Both the position numbers and the translations under genes were made by a program. Shown piece after piece: positions 1 to 8,139 of a stretch of DNA of 64,000 bases. Below the pieces are notes generated by a model, which saw only the letters and a list, made by a program, of their open reading frames with translations, was not told the origin of the DNA and did no database searches. The stretch is taken from contig NZ_JBAWKJ010000003.1 of NCBI RefSeq assembly GCF_037095755.1, forward strand, positions 434,001 through 498,000, in the 5' to 3' direction. This DNA comes from Sphingopyxis sp. CCNWLW2 (lineage in GTDB: Bacteria > Pseudomonadota > Alphaproteobacteria > Sphingomonadales > Sphingomonadaceae). Position 1 is the stretch's first letter, and each line of letters starts with the position of its first letter.

Positions 1-362
1 ACCGGGGTGATCAGGCTCGTCGCGGCTAGCGCGACGGCGTCGAGATCGAAGTGGATCAGCGGATCGCCGCGCGACACCTTGTCGCCGATCGCGACGAGCG
101 GGGTGAAGCCTTCGCCCTTCAGCATCACGGTATCGAGCCCGATATGGATCAGCACCTCGGCGCCCTCGGCGCTGCGCAGCGAAATCGCGTGGCCCGCGTC
201 GTGGAGCGTTACCACCTCGCCGTCGAACGGCGCGACGACGGTATCGCCGAGCGGCTGGATCGCGACGCCGTCGCCCATCATGCGCTGGGCAAAAACGGGA
301 TCGGGAACGCTGTCCAGCGTCGTCGCCCATCCTCTGAGCGGAGAGGTGATGATCAAGCTCAT
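1..362 (-). CDS. PTS system EIIA (Crr/glucose type) domain protein, partial
   Basis: The 120 visible residues form an EIIA domain of the glucose/N-acetylglucosamine type. This domain takes phosphate from HPr on a histidine and passes it to a sugar-specific EIIB. The motif LIHIGLDTVMLKGEGF carries the phosphorylated His, and the upstream GVAIQPLGDTVVAPFDGEV is typical of the family. The start is ATG at 362, 49 bases after the nagA stop on the same strand, so it probably belongs to the same operon. The protein runs off the left edge. In related Alphaproteobacteria and Xanthomonads this domain often begins a long EIIA-HPr-EI fusion next to nagE, but the remainder cannot be seen here. The EIIA call is firm, while the fusion is inference. 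Confidence 0.88.
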   Translation of the reverse strand, partial: MSLIITSPLRGWATTLDSVPDPVFAQRMMGDGVAIQPLGDTVVAPFDGEVVTLHDAGHAISLRSAEGAEVLIHIGLDTVMLKGEGFTPLVAIGDKVSRGDPLIHFDLDAVALAATSLITP

Positions 363-411
363 CGGCTTATTCCCCAAAACTTTCGCCGCTTGTTGTTGTG
401 CGGCTTGTTTA

Positions 412-1578
412 TCATTGTGCGGCTTGGACAAGGTCCGATGCGGTTTCCGGAACGATCCGCCCGCCGATCCATGTGGCACGCGGCGCGAGCTGCGCACTCA
501 GCCACACCCAGTCGGCGCGCTGCCCGGGTGCGATCGCGCCGATACTGTCCTGCAGCGACAGGAAAGCGGCAGGCGTCGCGCTCGCCATGGCCGACACATC
601 GGGCACAGGCAGCCCCGTCACCTCCACCGTCTTGCGCAGCGCCGACGCCATGTCGAGGTGCGTGCCCGCGAGCGTGCCATCCTCGAAAATGCAGACGCCG
701 TCCTTCACCGCGATGCGCTTGCCCTGCAGCGTGAATTCGCTGACATCGGTGCCGACGCTCGGCATCGCGTCGGTGACGAGCATGATGCGGTCCTTGCCCT
801 TCGCATGGACCGCCAGCCGCACGACCGCGGGGTGCAGGTGGACGTCATCGACGATCAGTCCGCACCAGGTATCGGAGTCGAACGCCGCGCCGACCGCGCC
901 CGGATTGCGGTGGTGCAGCGGCGACATCGCATTGAACAAATGGGTGAAACCCGACAGCCCCGCGCCGATCGCGCGCTGCGCTTCGTCATAGGTCGCATCG
1001 CTATGCCCCGCGCTGACGATCACCCCGTGGCGGACGAGCGTGCGGATGTCGTCCTCGTCGCACAGCTCGGGCGCCAGCGTCAGCATCACGCGCCCGCGGT
1101 GCGGCGCGGTGAGCGTCGTAAGGATGGCGTCGTCGAGGCGGCGGATACGATGCGCCTCGTGGATGCCGCGCTTCACTTCGTTGATGAACGGGCCTTCGAT
1201 ATGGATGCCGACGACGCCCGGAACCCCTTGCTCGATCGCGGCGTCGACCGCGGCGAGCGCGGCGGCGATCTGCGCCGGTGTGTCGCTGATCAGCGTCGGC
1301 AGGAAGGCGGTGGTGCCATAGCGCGCATGCGCGGCGCCGATCGCCGCGATCGCTTCGACATCGACCTGGTCGTTGAACAGCACCCCGCCGCCGCCATTGA
1401 CCTGGGTGTCGACGAAGCCGGGGAGGAGCCAGCCGCCGTCCAGATCGATCTCCCGGTCTGCGGGCGTGTCGGCCGCTTGAGTGACGGCGGTGACGGTGCC
1501 GTCGGCGACGGCGATGTCCACCGCGCCGACGACGCCGGACGGCAGTGCGACCCGGCCGTTATGGAAACGAAAGATCAT
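412..1578 (-). CDS. nagA: N-acetylglucosamine-6-phosphate deacetylase
   Basis: This cytoplasmic amidohydrolase (388 aa) removes the acetyl group from GlcNAc-6-P to give glucosamine-6-P. Metal and catalytic positions match E. coli NagA: Q59 and N61 in GFVDTQVNG (the single-metal form, instead of HxH), E128 in HIEGPF, H192 in SAGHSDAT, H213 in THLFNAM and D270 in LVTDAM. Length is normal for the family. The ATG at 1578 overlaps the stop of the upstream SIS gene by four bases (ATGA), indicating translational coupling. The neighbours (deaminase, PTS EIIA, GntR regulator, secreted hexosaminidase) fit GlcNAc catabolism. Confidence 0.96.
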   Translation of the reverse strand: MIFRFHNGRVALPSGVVGAVDIAVADGTVTAVTQAADTPADREIDLDGGWLLPGFVDTQVNGGGGVLFNDQVDVEAIAAIGAAHARYGTTAFLPTLISDTPAQIAAALAAVDAAIEQGVPGVVGIHIEGPFINEVKRGIHEAHRIRRLDDAILTTLTAPHRGRVMLTLAPELCDEDDIRTLVRHGVIVSAGHSDATYDEAQRAIGAGLSGFTHLFNAMSPLHHRNPGAVGAAFDSDTWCGLIVDDVHLHPAVVRLAVHAKGKDRIMLVTDAMPSVGTDVSEFTLQGKRIAVKDGVCIFEDGTLAGTHLDMASALRKTVEVTGLPVPDVSAMASATPAAFLSLQDSIGAIAPGQRADWVWLSAQLAPRATWIGGRIVPETASDLVQAAQ

Positions 1579-2612
1579 AGAGTCTCGGTAACCTTGTTGA
1601 GATGTGGAGGCGAGTCGGGGTTGTGCCCCCGGGCCAGCGCCAGCGCGCTCGCCATGCGGTAAAAGCTCTGGATCAGCATGATCGGCTCGATCGCCGGATG
1701 CGCCGCGATAGCGGGCAGGTCGCCGCCCGCGGGATCGGCGAGCAAGACGGTGGCGCCGCGCCCGCGAAACTCGTCGGCGACCTCGCGAACGCCGGCGGCG
1801 GCGCGGTCGGTGCCGCCGAGCGCGAGGACATGAAAGGCATCGCCGACGATCGCCATCGGGCCGTGGCGCACCTCGGCAGCGCTGAAACTTTCGGCATGGA
1901 GCCCCGAGGTTTCCTTGAATTTAAGCGCCGCCTCCTGCGCCACGCCAAGGCCATAGCCGCGCCCGAGAACGAACAGGTTCGTGGCACCCTGAAAGGCGCC
2001 GACCGCGGGCGACCAGTCGAGCGCGAACGCCCGTGCAAGCTGATCGGGCAGGGCGGTCAGCGCACTTTCAAGCGCCGCGTCTTCCGACCAGGCCGCGACG
2101 AGTGCGGCGATCGCGGCGAGCGAGGCGATATAGGATTTGGTCGCGGCCACCGACCGTTCGACCCCGGCGGACAGCGGGATCACGACGTCGGCGAGGGCTG
2201 CGAGTGGCGAGCCTTCGGCATTGACCAGCACGACGACAAAGGCGCCGGCATCGCGCTGCTGTTCGACGGCGGCGAGCAGGTCGGGGCTTTTCCCCGACTG
2301 CGAAATCGCGAGGCAGAGGCGATTGCCTGCGACCGCGGGGACGTCATAGAGCGACGCGATCGACAGCGCGGCCGACGCGGTCGGCGTCCCCGTCATCGTC
2401 TCGATCAGATATTTGGCATAGGTCGCCGCATGATCCGACGATCCGCGCGCGCAGGTGACGACCGCCGCGGGGGGCGAGGCGCGCAGGCGCCGGGCGATCG
2501 CGGCGAAGGCGTCGCGATTCGCCTCCAGCATCCTTGCGACGCCGCCCGCCGCCTCGCCTGCTTCCTGCTCCATCAGCGTCTGTCGTCCGTCCGATGCGGC
2601 GTTCGGCGTCAT
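1575..2612 (-). CDS. SIS-domain glucosamine-6-phosphate deaminase (NagB-II type)
   Basis: The protein (345 aa) has two SIS sugar-isomerase domains like the isomerase half of GlmS, and it lacks the N-terminal glutaminase domain. Visible motifs are CARGSSDHA and SQSGKSPD in the first SIS domain, LGRGYGLGVAQEAALKFKET in the second, and a C-terminal LARGHNPDSPPHLNKVTETL tail typical of this group. Beside nagA it most likely converts glucosamine-6-P to fructose-6-P plus ammonia, replacing classical NagB, which is not in the window. The alternative is an AgaS-like galactosamine deaminase, less likely because there are no aga genes nearby. GGGAG lies 10 bases before the ATG. Confidence 0.88.
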   Translation of the reverse strand: MTPNAASDGRQTLMEQEAGEAAGGVARMLEANRDAFAAIARRLRASPPAAVVTCARGSSDHAATYAKYLIETMTGTPTASAALSIASLYDVPAVAGNRLCLAISQSGKSPDLLAAVEQQRDAGAFVVVLVNAEGSPLAALADVVIPLSAGVERSVAATKSYIASLAAIAALVAAWSEDAALESALTALPDQLARAFALDWSPAVGAFQGATNLFVLGRGYGLGVAQEAALKFKETSGLHAESFSAAEVRHGPMAIVGDAFHVLALGGTDRAAAGVREVADEFRGRGATVLLADPAGGDLPAIAAHPAIEPIMLIQSFYRMASALALARGHNPDSPPHLNKVTETL

Positions 2613-2653
2613 AGAATCTTGTCTCCCGGTCGGTGCTGTGCAGCCCTCGATAT

Positions 2654-2670
2654 ATTGGTACTATATAGGT
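2654..2670 (+). promoter_or_regulatory. Candidate GntR (NagR-like) operator, nag operon
   Basis: The 17-mer ATTGGTACTATATAGGT matches the site upstream of the GH20 gene (3946-3962, read on the opposite strand as ATTGGTTTTATATTAGT) at 13 of 17 positions. The ATTGGT-TATA layout resembles sites bound by GlcNAc regulators of the NagR/DasR (GntR-HutC) family. It overlaps the -10 of the deaminase promoter. Confidence 0.6.
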
Positions 2671-2687
2671 TATATATGTCCTATCAA
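2660..2687 (-). promoter_or_regulatory. Probable sigma-70 promoter of the nag operon
   Basis: On the minus strand TTGATA (2687-2682) and TATAGT (2665-2660) are separated by 16 bases, a good -35/-10 pair. Transcription would begin around 2653, about 40 bases before the deaminase ATG. The -10 hexamer lies inside the candidate GntR operator at 2654-2670, consistent with repression when GlcNAc is absent. Confidence 0.6.
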
Positions 2688-2956
2688 GATATATGTTTGC
2701 TACTATCGGATTTTGACCGTCCATCCCTTGTGGCGCGCCCATTTCAGCGCGCATAGCCTCCCTCGATTGCATTTTGCATGACCACGGCCCGCCACCGACA
2801 GCGCGCGGGCTTGTAGCTTATTGGTAATGAATTTCGGCTGCTATTGGTCTTGTGCAGATCATGCAGGCTGCGAGGATTCGGCTGCGCATCTCGCGTTGCG
2901 CGGGGCGAGTCGCCGCGCGGCTTAGCCAGGATCTGCGTAGAGGTTTTTTGCGCGGC

Positions 2957-3709
2957 CTATCCGTTGAGCTCCGCCACGACGTCATAGGCGTCGCCGCGAT
3001 AATAGCTCTGGGTAAACTCGGCGGTGCGGCCGTCGGGCAGGAACCCGCGCCGTTCGATGAACAGGCCGGGCGTGCCAGTCTCGATCCCCAGAACCTCGGC
3101 TTGTTCGGCGCTGAAGGCGACCGCGCGCAGTCGCTGGAGCGCACGCACGGGCAGATGCCCCGCCGCTTCGAGCGCCTCATAGAGCGACGCGCCGACCGTC
3201 TCGACCGATGGCAGGCAATAAGCCGGGATCGTCGCATATTCGAGCGCCATCGACGTGTCGTCGGCATAGCGGATGCGGTGGAAGCGATAGACGAGCGAGC
3301 CCGGCGACAGGCCGAGCGACAGCGCTTCCTCGGGCGTCACCGCGCCCGCGGTCTTGCTGATCCACTTGCTGTGCGGCTTGCGTCCGCGCGACACCATGTC
3401 TTCCGAAAAGGAAGTGAGCTTGGAGAAGCTTTTCTCGACGCGCGGCCGTGTGACGAAGGTTCCCGCGCCGCGGCGCCGTGCAACGATTCCATCGGCGACC
3501 AGCCCGTCGATCGCTTTGCGCACGGTGATGCGCGAGACATCAAATTCCTCGGCGAGGTCGCGTTCGGTCGGGATGGCCTCTTCGGCCTTGACCAATTGTC
3601 CCTCGATCGCGTCGCGCAGGACCTTCTGCAACTGAAGGTACAGCGGGGTGGGATCGTCCTTTTGCAGCGGACCCACGCGTTCGATCAGTGACAAGGACGT
3701 TTGCTCCAT
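2957..3709 (-). CDS. GntR-family (HutC/UTRA) transcriptional regulator, probable GlcNAc regulator
   Basis: This is a 250-aa DNA-binding regulator. An N-terminal winged helix-turn-helix (about residues 18-85, containing IPTERDLAEEFDVSRITVRK) is followed by a UTRA ligand-binding domain (about 100-245). The open frame extends to 3856, but the extra 49 residues have no family counterpart and would cover a candidate operator. I therefore take ATG at 3709, which puts PTPLYLQLQ at the usual distance from the start and gives a normal length. UTRA regulators near nag genes usually sense GlcNAc-6-P or GlcN-6-P. It lies between its likely targets, the nag operon downstream and the divergent GH20 gene. 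Confidence 0.9.
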   Translation of the reverse strand: MEQTSLSLIERVGPLQKDDPTPLYLQLQKVLRDAIEGQLVKAEEAIPTERDLAEEFDVSRITVRKAIDGLVADGIVARRRGAGTFVTRPRVEKSFSKLTSFSEDMVSRGRKPHSKWISKTAGAVTPEEALSLGLSPGSLVYRFHRIRYADDTSMALEYATIPAYCLPSVETVGASLYEALEAAGHLPVRALQRLRAVAFSAEQAEVLGIETGTPGLFIERRGFLPDGRTAEFTQSYYRGDAYDVVAELNG

Positions 3710-4102
3710 CCGGTTGTAAAGGCGCTTCAGCCGATAGGGCCAGCGCCGCAGCCTTATGTGTTGCATTGGTATCGTCGCGTCAATCTTTGTTGCCAACCGT
3801 TCGCGCAAAAGGGGCCACCCGATTGCGTGCGCCTCACGCGATTGAGATAGGACCAATTCGGCTTTTCGCCGTCAGGGTCGTAACGGCCAAGGCGCCACCC
3901 GGCACAAGGCGCGACGATCGCGCTCTAGCGACACCAGGTTGCAATACTAATATAAAACCAATTTGGCGGTCGCCACGAGGAAAAATTCGAACCTTCCAGA
4001 AACTTTGCTATTTTTTCCTATAAAACAGCCGAATGGAAAGGCGTTGACCGGTTAGTTTCTACATGACAAATTAGATACAAATTATCGATCGGGAGAATGG
4101 GA
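3710..4102. promoter_or_regulatory. Divergent control region between GntR gene and GH20 gene
   Basis: This 393-base region has no credible gene. It contains a 17-bp operator-like site (3946-3962), an ATTGGTATCG element at 3765-3774 just upstream of the chosen GntR start (possible autoregulation), and an AT-rich stretch at 3940-4080. Possible promoter elements for GH20 include TATAAA at 4019-4024 and TTGACC at 4044-4049, but neither has a well-placed partner, so no promoter is fixed. Confidence 0.5.
3946..3962 (-). promoter_or_regulatory. Candidate GntR (NagR-like) operator, GH20 gene
   Basis: The plus strand reads ACTAATATAAAACCAAT, whose complement ATTGGTTTTATATTAGT matches the operator at 2654-2670 at 13 of 17 positions. 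It lies 141 bases before the GH20 start. A shared site links the secreted hexosaminidase to the same regulator as the nag operon. Confidence 0.55.
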
Positions 4103-6655
4103 ATGCGGGCCACGGGGTTGATCGGGATAGCGATTGCGGCGCTGGCCGCCCCTCAGGCTCTGGCGGCAGACACGTCGTCGCAAGCCGCGCTCGACCGTTT
4201 CGCCGACACGCTGGGTTATCGGCTCCAGGTGGTCGACAACCGCCCGGTGTGCCCGGTCGGGATCGAGGGTTGTTTTCTGTCGACGATCACGCTGACCCTT
4301 CCCGAAACGCTGCCCGCCGACCTGCCGACCAAGGGACTCGCGCTCACTTTCAGCTTCGTCAATCCGCTGCCACGCGTCGAAAGCGACATTTTCATGCACC
4401 GCCACGTCAATGGTGACGTCCAGCAATTGACGCTGAAACCCGGCGTGACGCTGCGCCCCGGTTCGACGCACGAGATCAGGCTGTGGGGCGTCGGCTCGAA
4501 TTTTTCAAAGGCGTTCGCGATGCCCAACGCCTATCTGGTTGCCGACGGGCTGAAACCGCGCACCATCGCGGCGACGCGCGCGGTGATCGATCCCGAGACC
4601 GGGCTCGAGACGCTGCCTTTTGTCGCGCCGATGACCGATGAGGCGAAGCTCGCGACCAAGGGCGATGCCGACAAGACGCGCTGGCTGACCGCCGAACGCG
4701 CCTTCGATGTGCAGGCCGCACGGCTGGCGCCCGAAGCGAAGGGCGTCGTGATCCTGCCGAAGCCCGCGAAAGCGATGCAGGGCAGGGGGCGGGCGGTGGA
4801 TCTTACCCGCGGCGTCGCGCTGACACTGAACGGCGTCGAACGCAGCGCGGTTGCGCCTGCCTTGGCGGCGCTCGGGTCGCCCGAGGGCGGCGCGCTGCCG
4901 CTGACGATCCGCATCGATCCCGCCGCCGCGAAAAAGGCCGAGGGCTATATTCTCGACGTCAAGGCATCGGGCATTGCCATCACCGCGCACGACGCGGCGG
5001 GGGCGAGCCACGCGCTGCGCTCGCTGGCGCAACAGGCGGCGTTCGACAAGGGCAAGCTCGCGCCGCTCCACATCGAGGATGCGCCCGAATATGGCTTCCG
5101 CGGCCTCCACATCGACCTTGGCCGCAACTTCCATGGGCGCGACCAGATTTTGAAGCTGGTCGAAGCGATGGCGGCATACAAGCTCAACAAGCTGCACCTC
5201 CACCTCGCCGACGACGAAGGCTGGCGCATCGAAATCCCGGCGTTCCCCGAACTGGCCGCGGTCGGGTCGAAACGCTGCCACGATCCCGCCGAACAGACGT
5301 GCCTCCTGCCGCAGCTGGGCGCGGGGCCCGACGGCGCCGGGGGCGTCAACGGCTATCTGAGCGTTGCCGACTATGTCGCGATCGTGCAGGCGGCGGCGGC
5401 GCGGCAGATCGAGGTCATCCCGTCGATCGACATGCCCGGCCACTCGCGCGCTGCGATCAGGGCGATGGAGGCGCGCTATGCCCGCCTGGCCGCCGCGGGC
5501 AAGAAGGCTGAGGCCGAGACGTACCGGCTGATCGACCCCGCCGACGCCACCGAATATCGCAGCGTCCAGCATTACAACGACAACACGCTCAATGTCTGCC
5601 TGCCCGCCGCCTATCGCTTCGTCGACACGGTGGTCGATGCGCTCGCCGACATGCACCGCCAGGCAGGCGTGCCGCTCAAGACCTTCCACCTCGGCGCCGA
5701 CGAGACCGCGGGCGCTTGGGTCAAATCGCCCGCCTGCAAGGCGATGATCGCCGAAAATGGCGGTGATGCGGGCAAGCTCACCCCGCGCTTCATCGAGCGC
5801 GTGAGCAAAAACCTCGCCGCCAAGGGGCTGCAGGCCGCCGGTTGGAGCGACGGCATGGGGCATACCGAAACCGCGCGCATGCCAAAGGAGGTGCAAACGA
5901 ACATCTGGGGCGTGCTGCACGCCGGCGCGATTCGCGAGGCGCACGACCAGATGAACCGTGGTTGGGACGCCGTGCTGTCGATCCCCGACCTTGGTTATTT
6001 CGACATGCCCTATGCGCCGCACCCCGACGAGAGTGGTTATAACTGGGCGTCGCGCGGCGTCGACCCGTATCAGGTGTTCGGCTTCATGCCGGGCAACCTG
6101 CCCGCCAACGCCGCGACGATCCGCAACATCCAGGCCGAAGGCAAGGCGATCGAGGACAAGCCCGTTCTGCAACCGGGCCGCCGCGTCGCGGGACTGCAAG
6201 GGCAGCTCTGGAGTGAGACGATCCGCACGGACGCGCAGGTCGATTATATGCTCTTCCCGCGCCTGCTCGCGCTCGCCGAACGCGCGTGGGCGCCGGCGCC
6301 GTGGACTCCGGCCTATCAGGCGGGGGCGAGTTATGAATGGGGCGACACACGCGTCGACGCCGTGAAGCTCAAGGCGGGATGGCAGGATTTCGCCGGGCGC
6401 ACCGCGGCGCAGTTCCCGATGCTCGAAAAAATGGGCGTCGCCTATCGTGTCGCCCCCCCGGGCGCGCGGATCGCGAACGGCAAGCTTCAGGCGAACAGCA
6501 TGTTCCCCGGCACCGCGATCGAATATCGTGTCGAGGGCGGCGCGTGGACGCGCTATGCCGGGCCGGTGGCGGTCAGCGGCGCCGTAGAACTGCGCAGCCG
6601 CTCCGCCGATGGCAAGCGCGCCAGCCGGACGGTTCGGGTCGAACCCGCGCGGTAG
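4103..6655 (+). CDS. Secreted beta-N-acetylhexosaminidase, GH20 family
   Basis: This 850-aa exported enzyme removes terminal beta-linked GlcNAc from chitooligosaccharides or similar glycans. It has a signal peptide (IAIAALAAPQALA), a CHB_HEX-type N-terminal carbohydrate-binding domain (about 30-190), a GH20b domain (about 205-320), the catalytic barrel (about 325-760) and a C-terminal Ig-like domain. The substrate-assisted pair is D533-E534 in FHLGADETAG, and HLHLADDEGWRIEI is a family signature. Start 4103 is preferred to 4097 because GGGAGA then lies six bases upstream and MRATGLIG begins a clean signal peptide. It is divergent from the GntR gene and shares its operator type. Periplasmic or surface-exposed location is inferred. 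Confidence 0.94.
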   Translation: MRATGLIGIAIAALAAPQALAADTSSQAALDRFADTLGYRLQVVDNRPVCPVGIEGCFLSTITLTLPETLPADLPTKGLALTFSFVNPLPRVESDIFMHRHVNGDVQQLTLKPGVTLRPGSTHEIRLWGVGSNFSKAFAMPNAYLVADGLKPRTIAATRAVIDPETGLETLPFVAPMTDEAKLATKGDADKTRWLTAERAFDVQAARLAPEAKGVVILPKPAKAMQGRGRAVDLTRGVALTLNGVERSAVAPALAALGSPEGGALPLTIRIDPAAAKKAEGYILDVKASGIAITAHDAAGASHALRSLAQQAAFDKGKLAPLHIEDAPEYGFRGLHIDLGRNFHGRDQILKLVEAMAAYKLNKLHLHLADDEGWRIEIPAFPELAAVGSKRCHDPAEQTCLLPQLGAGPDGAGGVNGYLSVADYVAIVQAAAARQIEVIPSIDMPGHSRAAIRAMEARYARLAAAGKKAEAETYRLIDPADATEYRSVQHYNDNTLNVCLPAAYRFVDTVVDALADMHRQAGVPLKTFHLGADETAGAWVKSPACKAMIAENGGDAGKLTPRFIERVSKNLAAKGLQAAGWSDGMGHTETARMPKEVQTNIWGVLHAGAIREAHDQMNRGWDAVLSIPDLGYFDMPYAPHPDESGYNWASRGVDPYQVFGFMPGNLPANAATIRNIQAEGKAIEDKPVLQPGRRVAGLQGQLWSETIRTDAQVDYMLFPRLLALAERAWAPAPWTPAYQAGASYEWGDTRVDAVKLKAGWQDFAGRTAAQFPMLEKMGVAYRVAPPGARIANGKLQANSMFPGTAIEYRVEGGAWTRYAGPVAVSGAVELRSRSADGKRASRTVRVEPAR

Positions 6656-6676
6656 GACGGGCCGCGGCGGACCGGG

Positions 6677-7369
6677 TCAGGCGGCCTTCATCCATATGAC
6701 GAGCGCAAAGCGCGTCGCGCGCGCGGGAAGCGTGCGGTGCGGGGTGAAACGATCGAGGAACAACACCGTGCCCGCCGGGCATTCGGGCTGAACACGCGGC
6801 AGGCCGGCAAGCCGCCATTCGGAGATTTCGAAGCCGTCATCGCCGTCGCTCGCCAGCGGTGCGGGCTGGCGCCCCGCTGCGATCTCCAGTCCGCCGTTTT
6901 CGGGGCCCGCATCGCTCAGCGGGATCCACGCGGTCACCATGACCTTGCCGCATCCGGTGCCGTCGTCGCGCGCAACGTCGCTGTGCCAGGCGTGGCGATG
7001 CTCGGGAAAGCAGGCGATGCTCGCGCGGACGCGTGCGATCTTTCCCGACAGCGCGCGGCCGCCGAGCCGCTCGGCGGCCTCGATCAGCCGCGGGTCGTTC
7101 GCGAGTGCCTGAAGCTTCGGCCCGCGATGCGCGTCGGTGCAGACCGCGACGCGCAGCAAATTCGCGACACTGCGCTCGTGTGCGTACACGCGGTCGATCC
7201 GTTCGCTCGGCGGGGCGTCGGGGCAACTTTGTTCGAACGGCAGGTACAGCGCACGCGACACGCGGTCGACATGCTCGGCGATATCGGCCGCGGCCGCGCG
7301 GACAACCTCCGGATCGAACAGCGGCACCGCGGCATACCCCTGCTCGGCGAACAGCGTTTCGGCGCTCAT
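6677..7369 (-). CDS. 2-oxoglutarate/Fe(II) oxygenase, PhyH (phytanoyl-CoA dioxygenase) family
   Basis: The protein (230 aa) has the Fe(II) triad H129-x-D131 (in HAWHSDVARDD) and H211 (TPHRT), with R220 placed to bind 2-oxoglutarate. These show a non-haem dioxygenase of the PhyH superfamily; the substrate is unknown. The ATG at 7369 overlaps the btuD stop by four bases, so it is the last gene of the cobalamin-riboswitch operon and should be expressed under low B12. The open frame extends to 7528, but the extra N-terminus is arginine-rich shadow sequence inside btuD. A cobalamin-related role (salvage, side-chain modification, or a bypass of a B12-dependent step) is inference from position only. 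Confidence 0.8.
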   Translation of the reverse strand: MSAETLFAEQGYAAVPLFDPEVVRAAAADIAEHVDRVSRALYLPFEQSCPDAPPSERIDRVYAHERSVANLLRVAVCTDAHRGPKLQALANDPRLIEAAERLGGRALSGKIARVRASIACFPEHRHAWHSDVARDDGTGCGKVMVTAWIPLSDAGPENGGLEIAAGRQPAPLASDGDDGFEISEWRLAGLPRVQPECPAGTVLFLDRFTPHRTLPARATRFALVIWMKAA

Positions 7370-8139
7370 CGGGCGCGGCCGAACAAAGTGATCGTCGGCC
7401 ACTCGCCGCCCGTCTCGACCTCTGCGTCGATGCCATAGACCGCACGCAGTCGCTCGGCGGTCAGCACTTCGGCGGGCGTGCCGTCGGCGACGATCCGGCC
7501 TTCGTCGATCAGCAGTAGCCGGTCGCAATAGCGCGCCGCGAGCGTCAGGTCGTGCAGCACTGCGATCACCAGCGCGCCGGCCGCCGCCTCGGCGCGCAGC
7601 ATATCCATCACGTCGATCTGGTGCCCCGGGTCGAGGCTCGCGAGCGGTTCGTCGGCGATCAGCGCCGGCGCTTCGACCGCCAGCGCACGCGCGAACAGCA
7701 CGCGCGCGCGCTCGCCGCCCGATAATTCGGTCGCGATCCGCTCGCGCAGGTCGAGCACGTCGGCACGCTCCATCGCGCGCTCGATCGCCGCGGTGTCGGC
7801 ATCGGCGATCCGTGACATCGGCGCGAGATGCGGCAGCCGCCCCAGCCCGACAAGCCGCTCGACCGTCAGCGGCCAGTGTAGCGTCTGCCCCTGCGGCACA
7901 TAGGCGATGCGCCGCGCGAGGTCGGCGCGCGGCATCGCCGCGGCATCGGCGCCGTCGACGCGCACCGTCCCGTTTGCCGGCACCAAGGCAAGCATCGCGC
8001 GTGCCAGCGTCGACTTGCCCGCGCCATTGGGGCCAACGATCCCCGTCAGCGTGCCGGGACCGAATGTGGCACTGACGTCGTGGACGACGGCGCGGCGGCC
8101 GAGCGTCACGCCAACATGGTCGAGGGCCAGGCTCACCAT
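7366..8139 (-). CDS. btuD: Vitamin B12 ABC transporter, ATP-binding protein
   Basis: This 257-aa FecE/BtuD-type ATPase energises cobalamin import at the inner membrane. Walker A is GPNGAGKST, the Q-loop YVPQGQ, the signature LSGGE and Walker B LIADEPLASLD, and the switch His lies in VLHDLTLAARYCDR. The open frame runs on to 8592, but ATG at 8139 (MVSLALDHVG) fits the family and overlaps the btuC stop by seven bases. Iron-siderophore ATPases look alike; the riboswitch and cobO make B12 the substrate. Confidence 0.92.
   Translation of the reverse strand: MVSLALDHVGVTLGRRAVVHDVSATFGPGTLTGIVGPNGAGKSTLARAMLALVPANGTVRVDGADAAAMPRADLARRIAYVPQGQTLHWPLTVERLVGLGRLPHLAPMSRIADADTAAIERAMERADVLDLRERIATELSGGERARVLFARALAVEAPALIADEPLASLDPGHQIDVMDMLRAEAAAGALVIAVLHDLTLAARYCDRLLLIDEGRIVADGTPAEVLTAERLRAVYGIDAEVETGGEWPTITLFGRAR

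Larger units (their letters stand above)
2613..2956. promoter_or_regulatory. Intergenic control region of the nag operon
   Basis: This 344-base gap separates the GntR gene stop from the deaminase start and holds no convincing gene. Bases 2650-2710 are strikingly AT-rich for this genome. It contains a promoter with an overlapping operator (listed separately) and two further ATTGGT hexamers at 2820-2825 and 2843-2848, the second reading ATTGGTCTTGTGCA. Three ATTGGT hexamers in 344 bases is well above the roughly one per 5 kb expected at this GC content, which suggests multiple sites for the neighbouring regulator. Confidence 0.55.

Noticed and set aside
7..1662. Long open frames opposite nagA, GH20, lptD and other genes
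   Set aside because: They are Arg/Ala/Pro-rich shadow frames of real high-GC genes, without domains or ribosome-binding sites.
4044..4057. GACCGGTTAG upstream of GH20, similar to the LacI palindrome
   Set aside because: Only about nine of 14 positions agree, and the GntR-type site is better supported for this gene.
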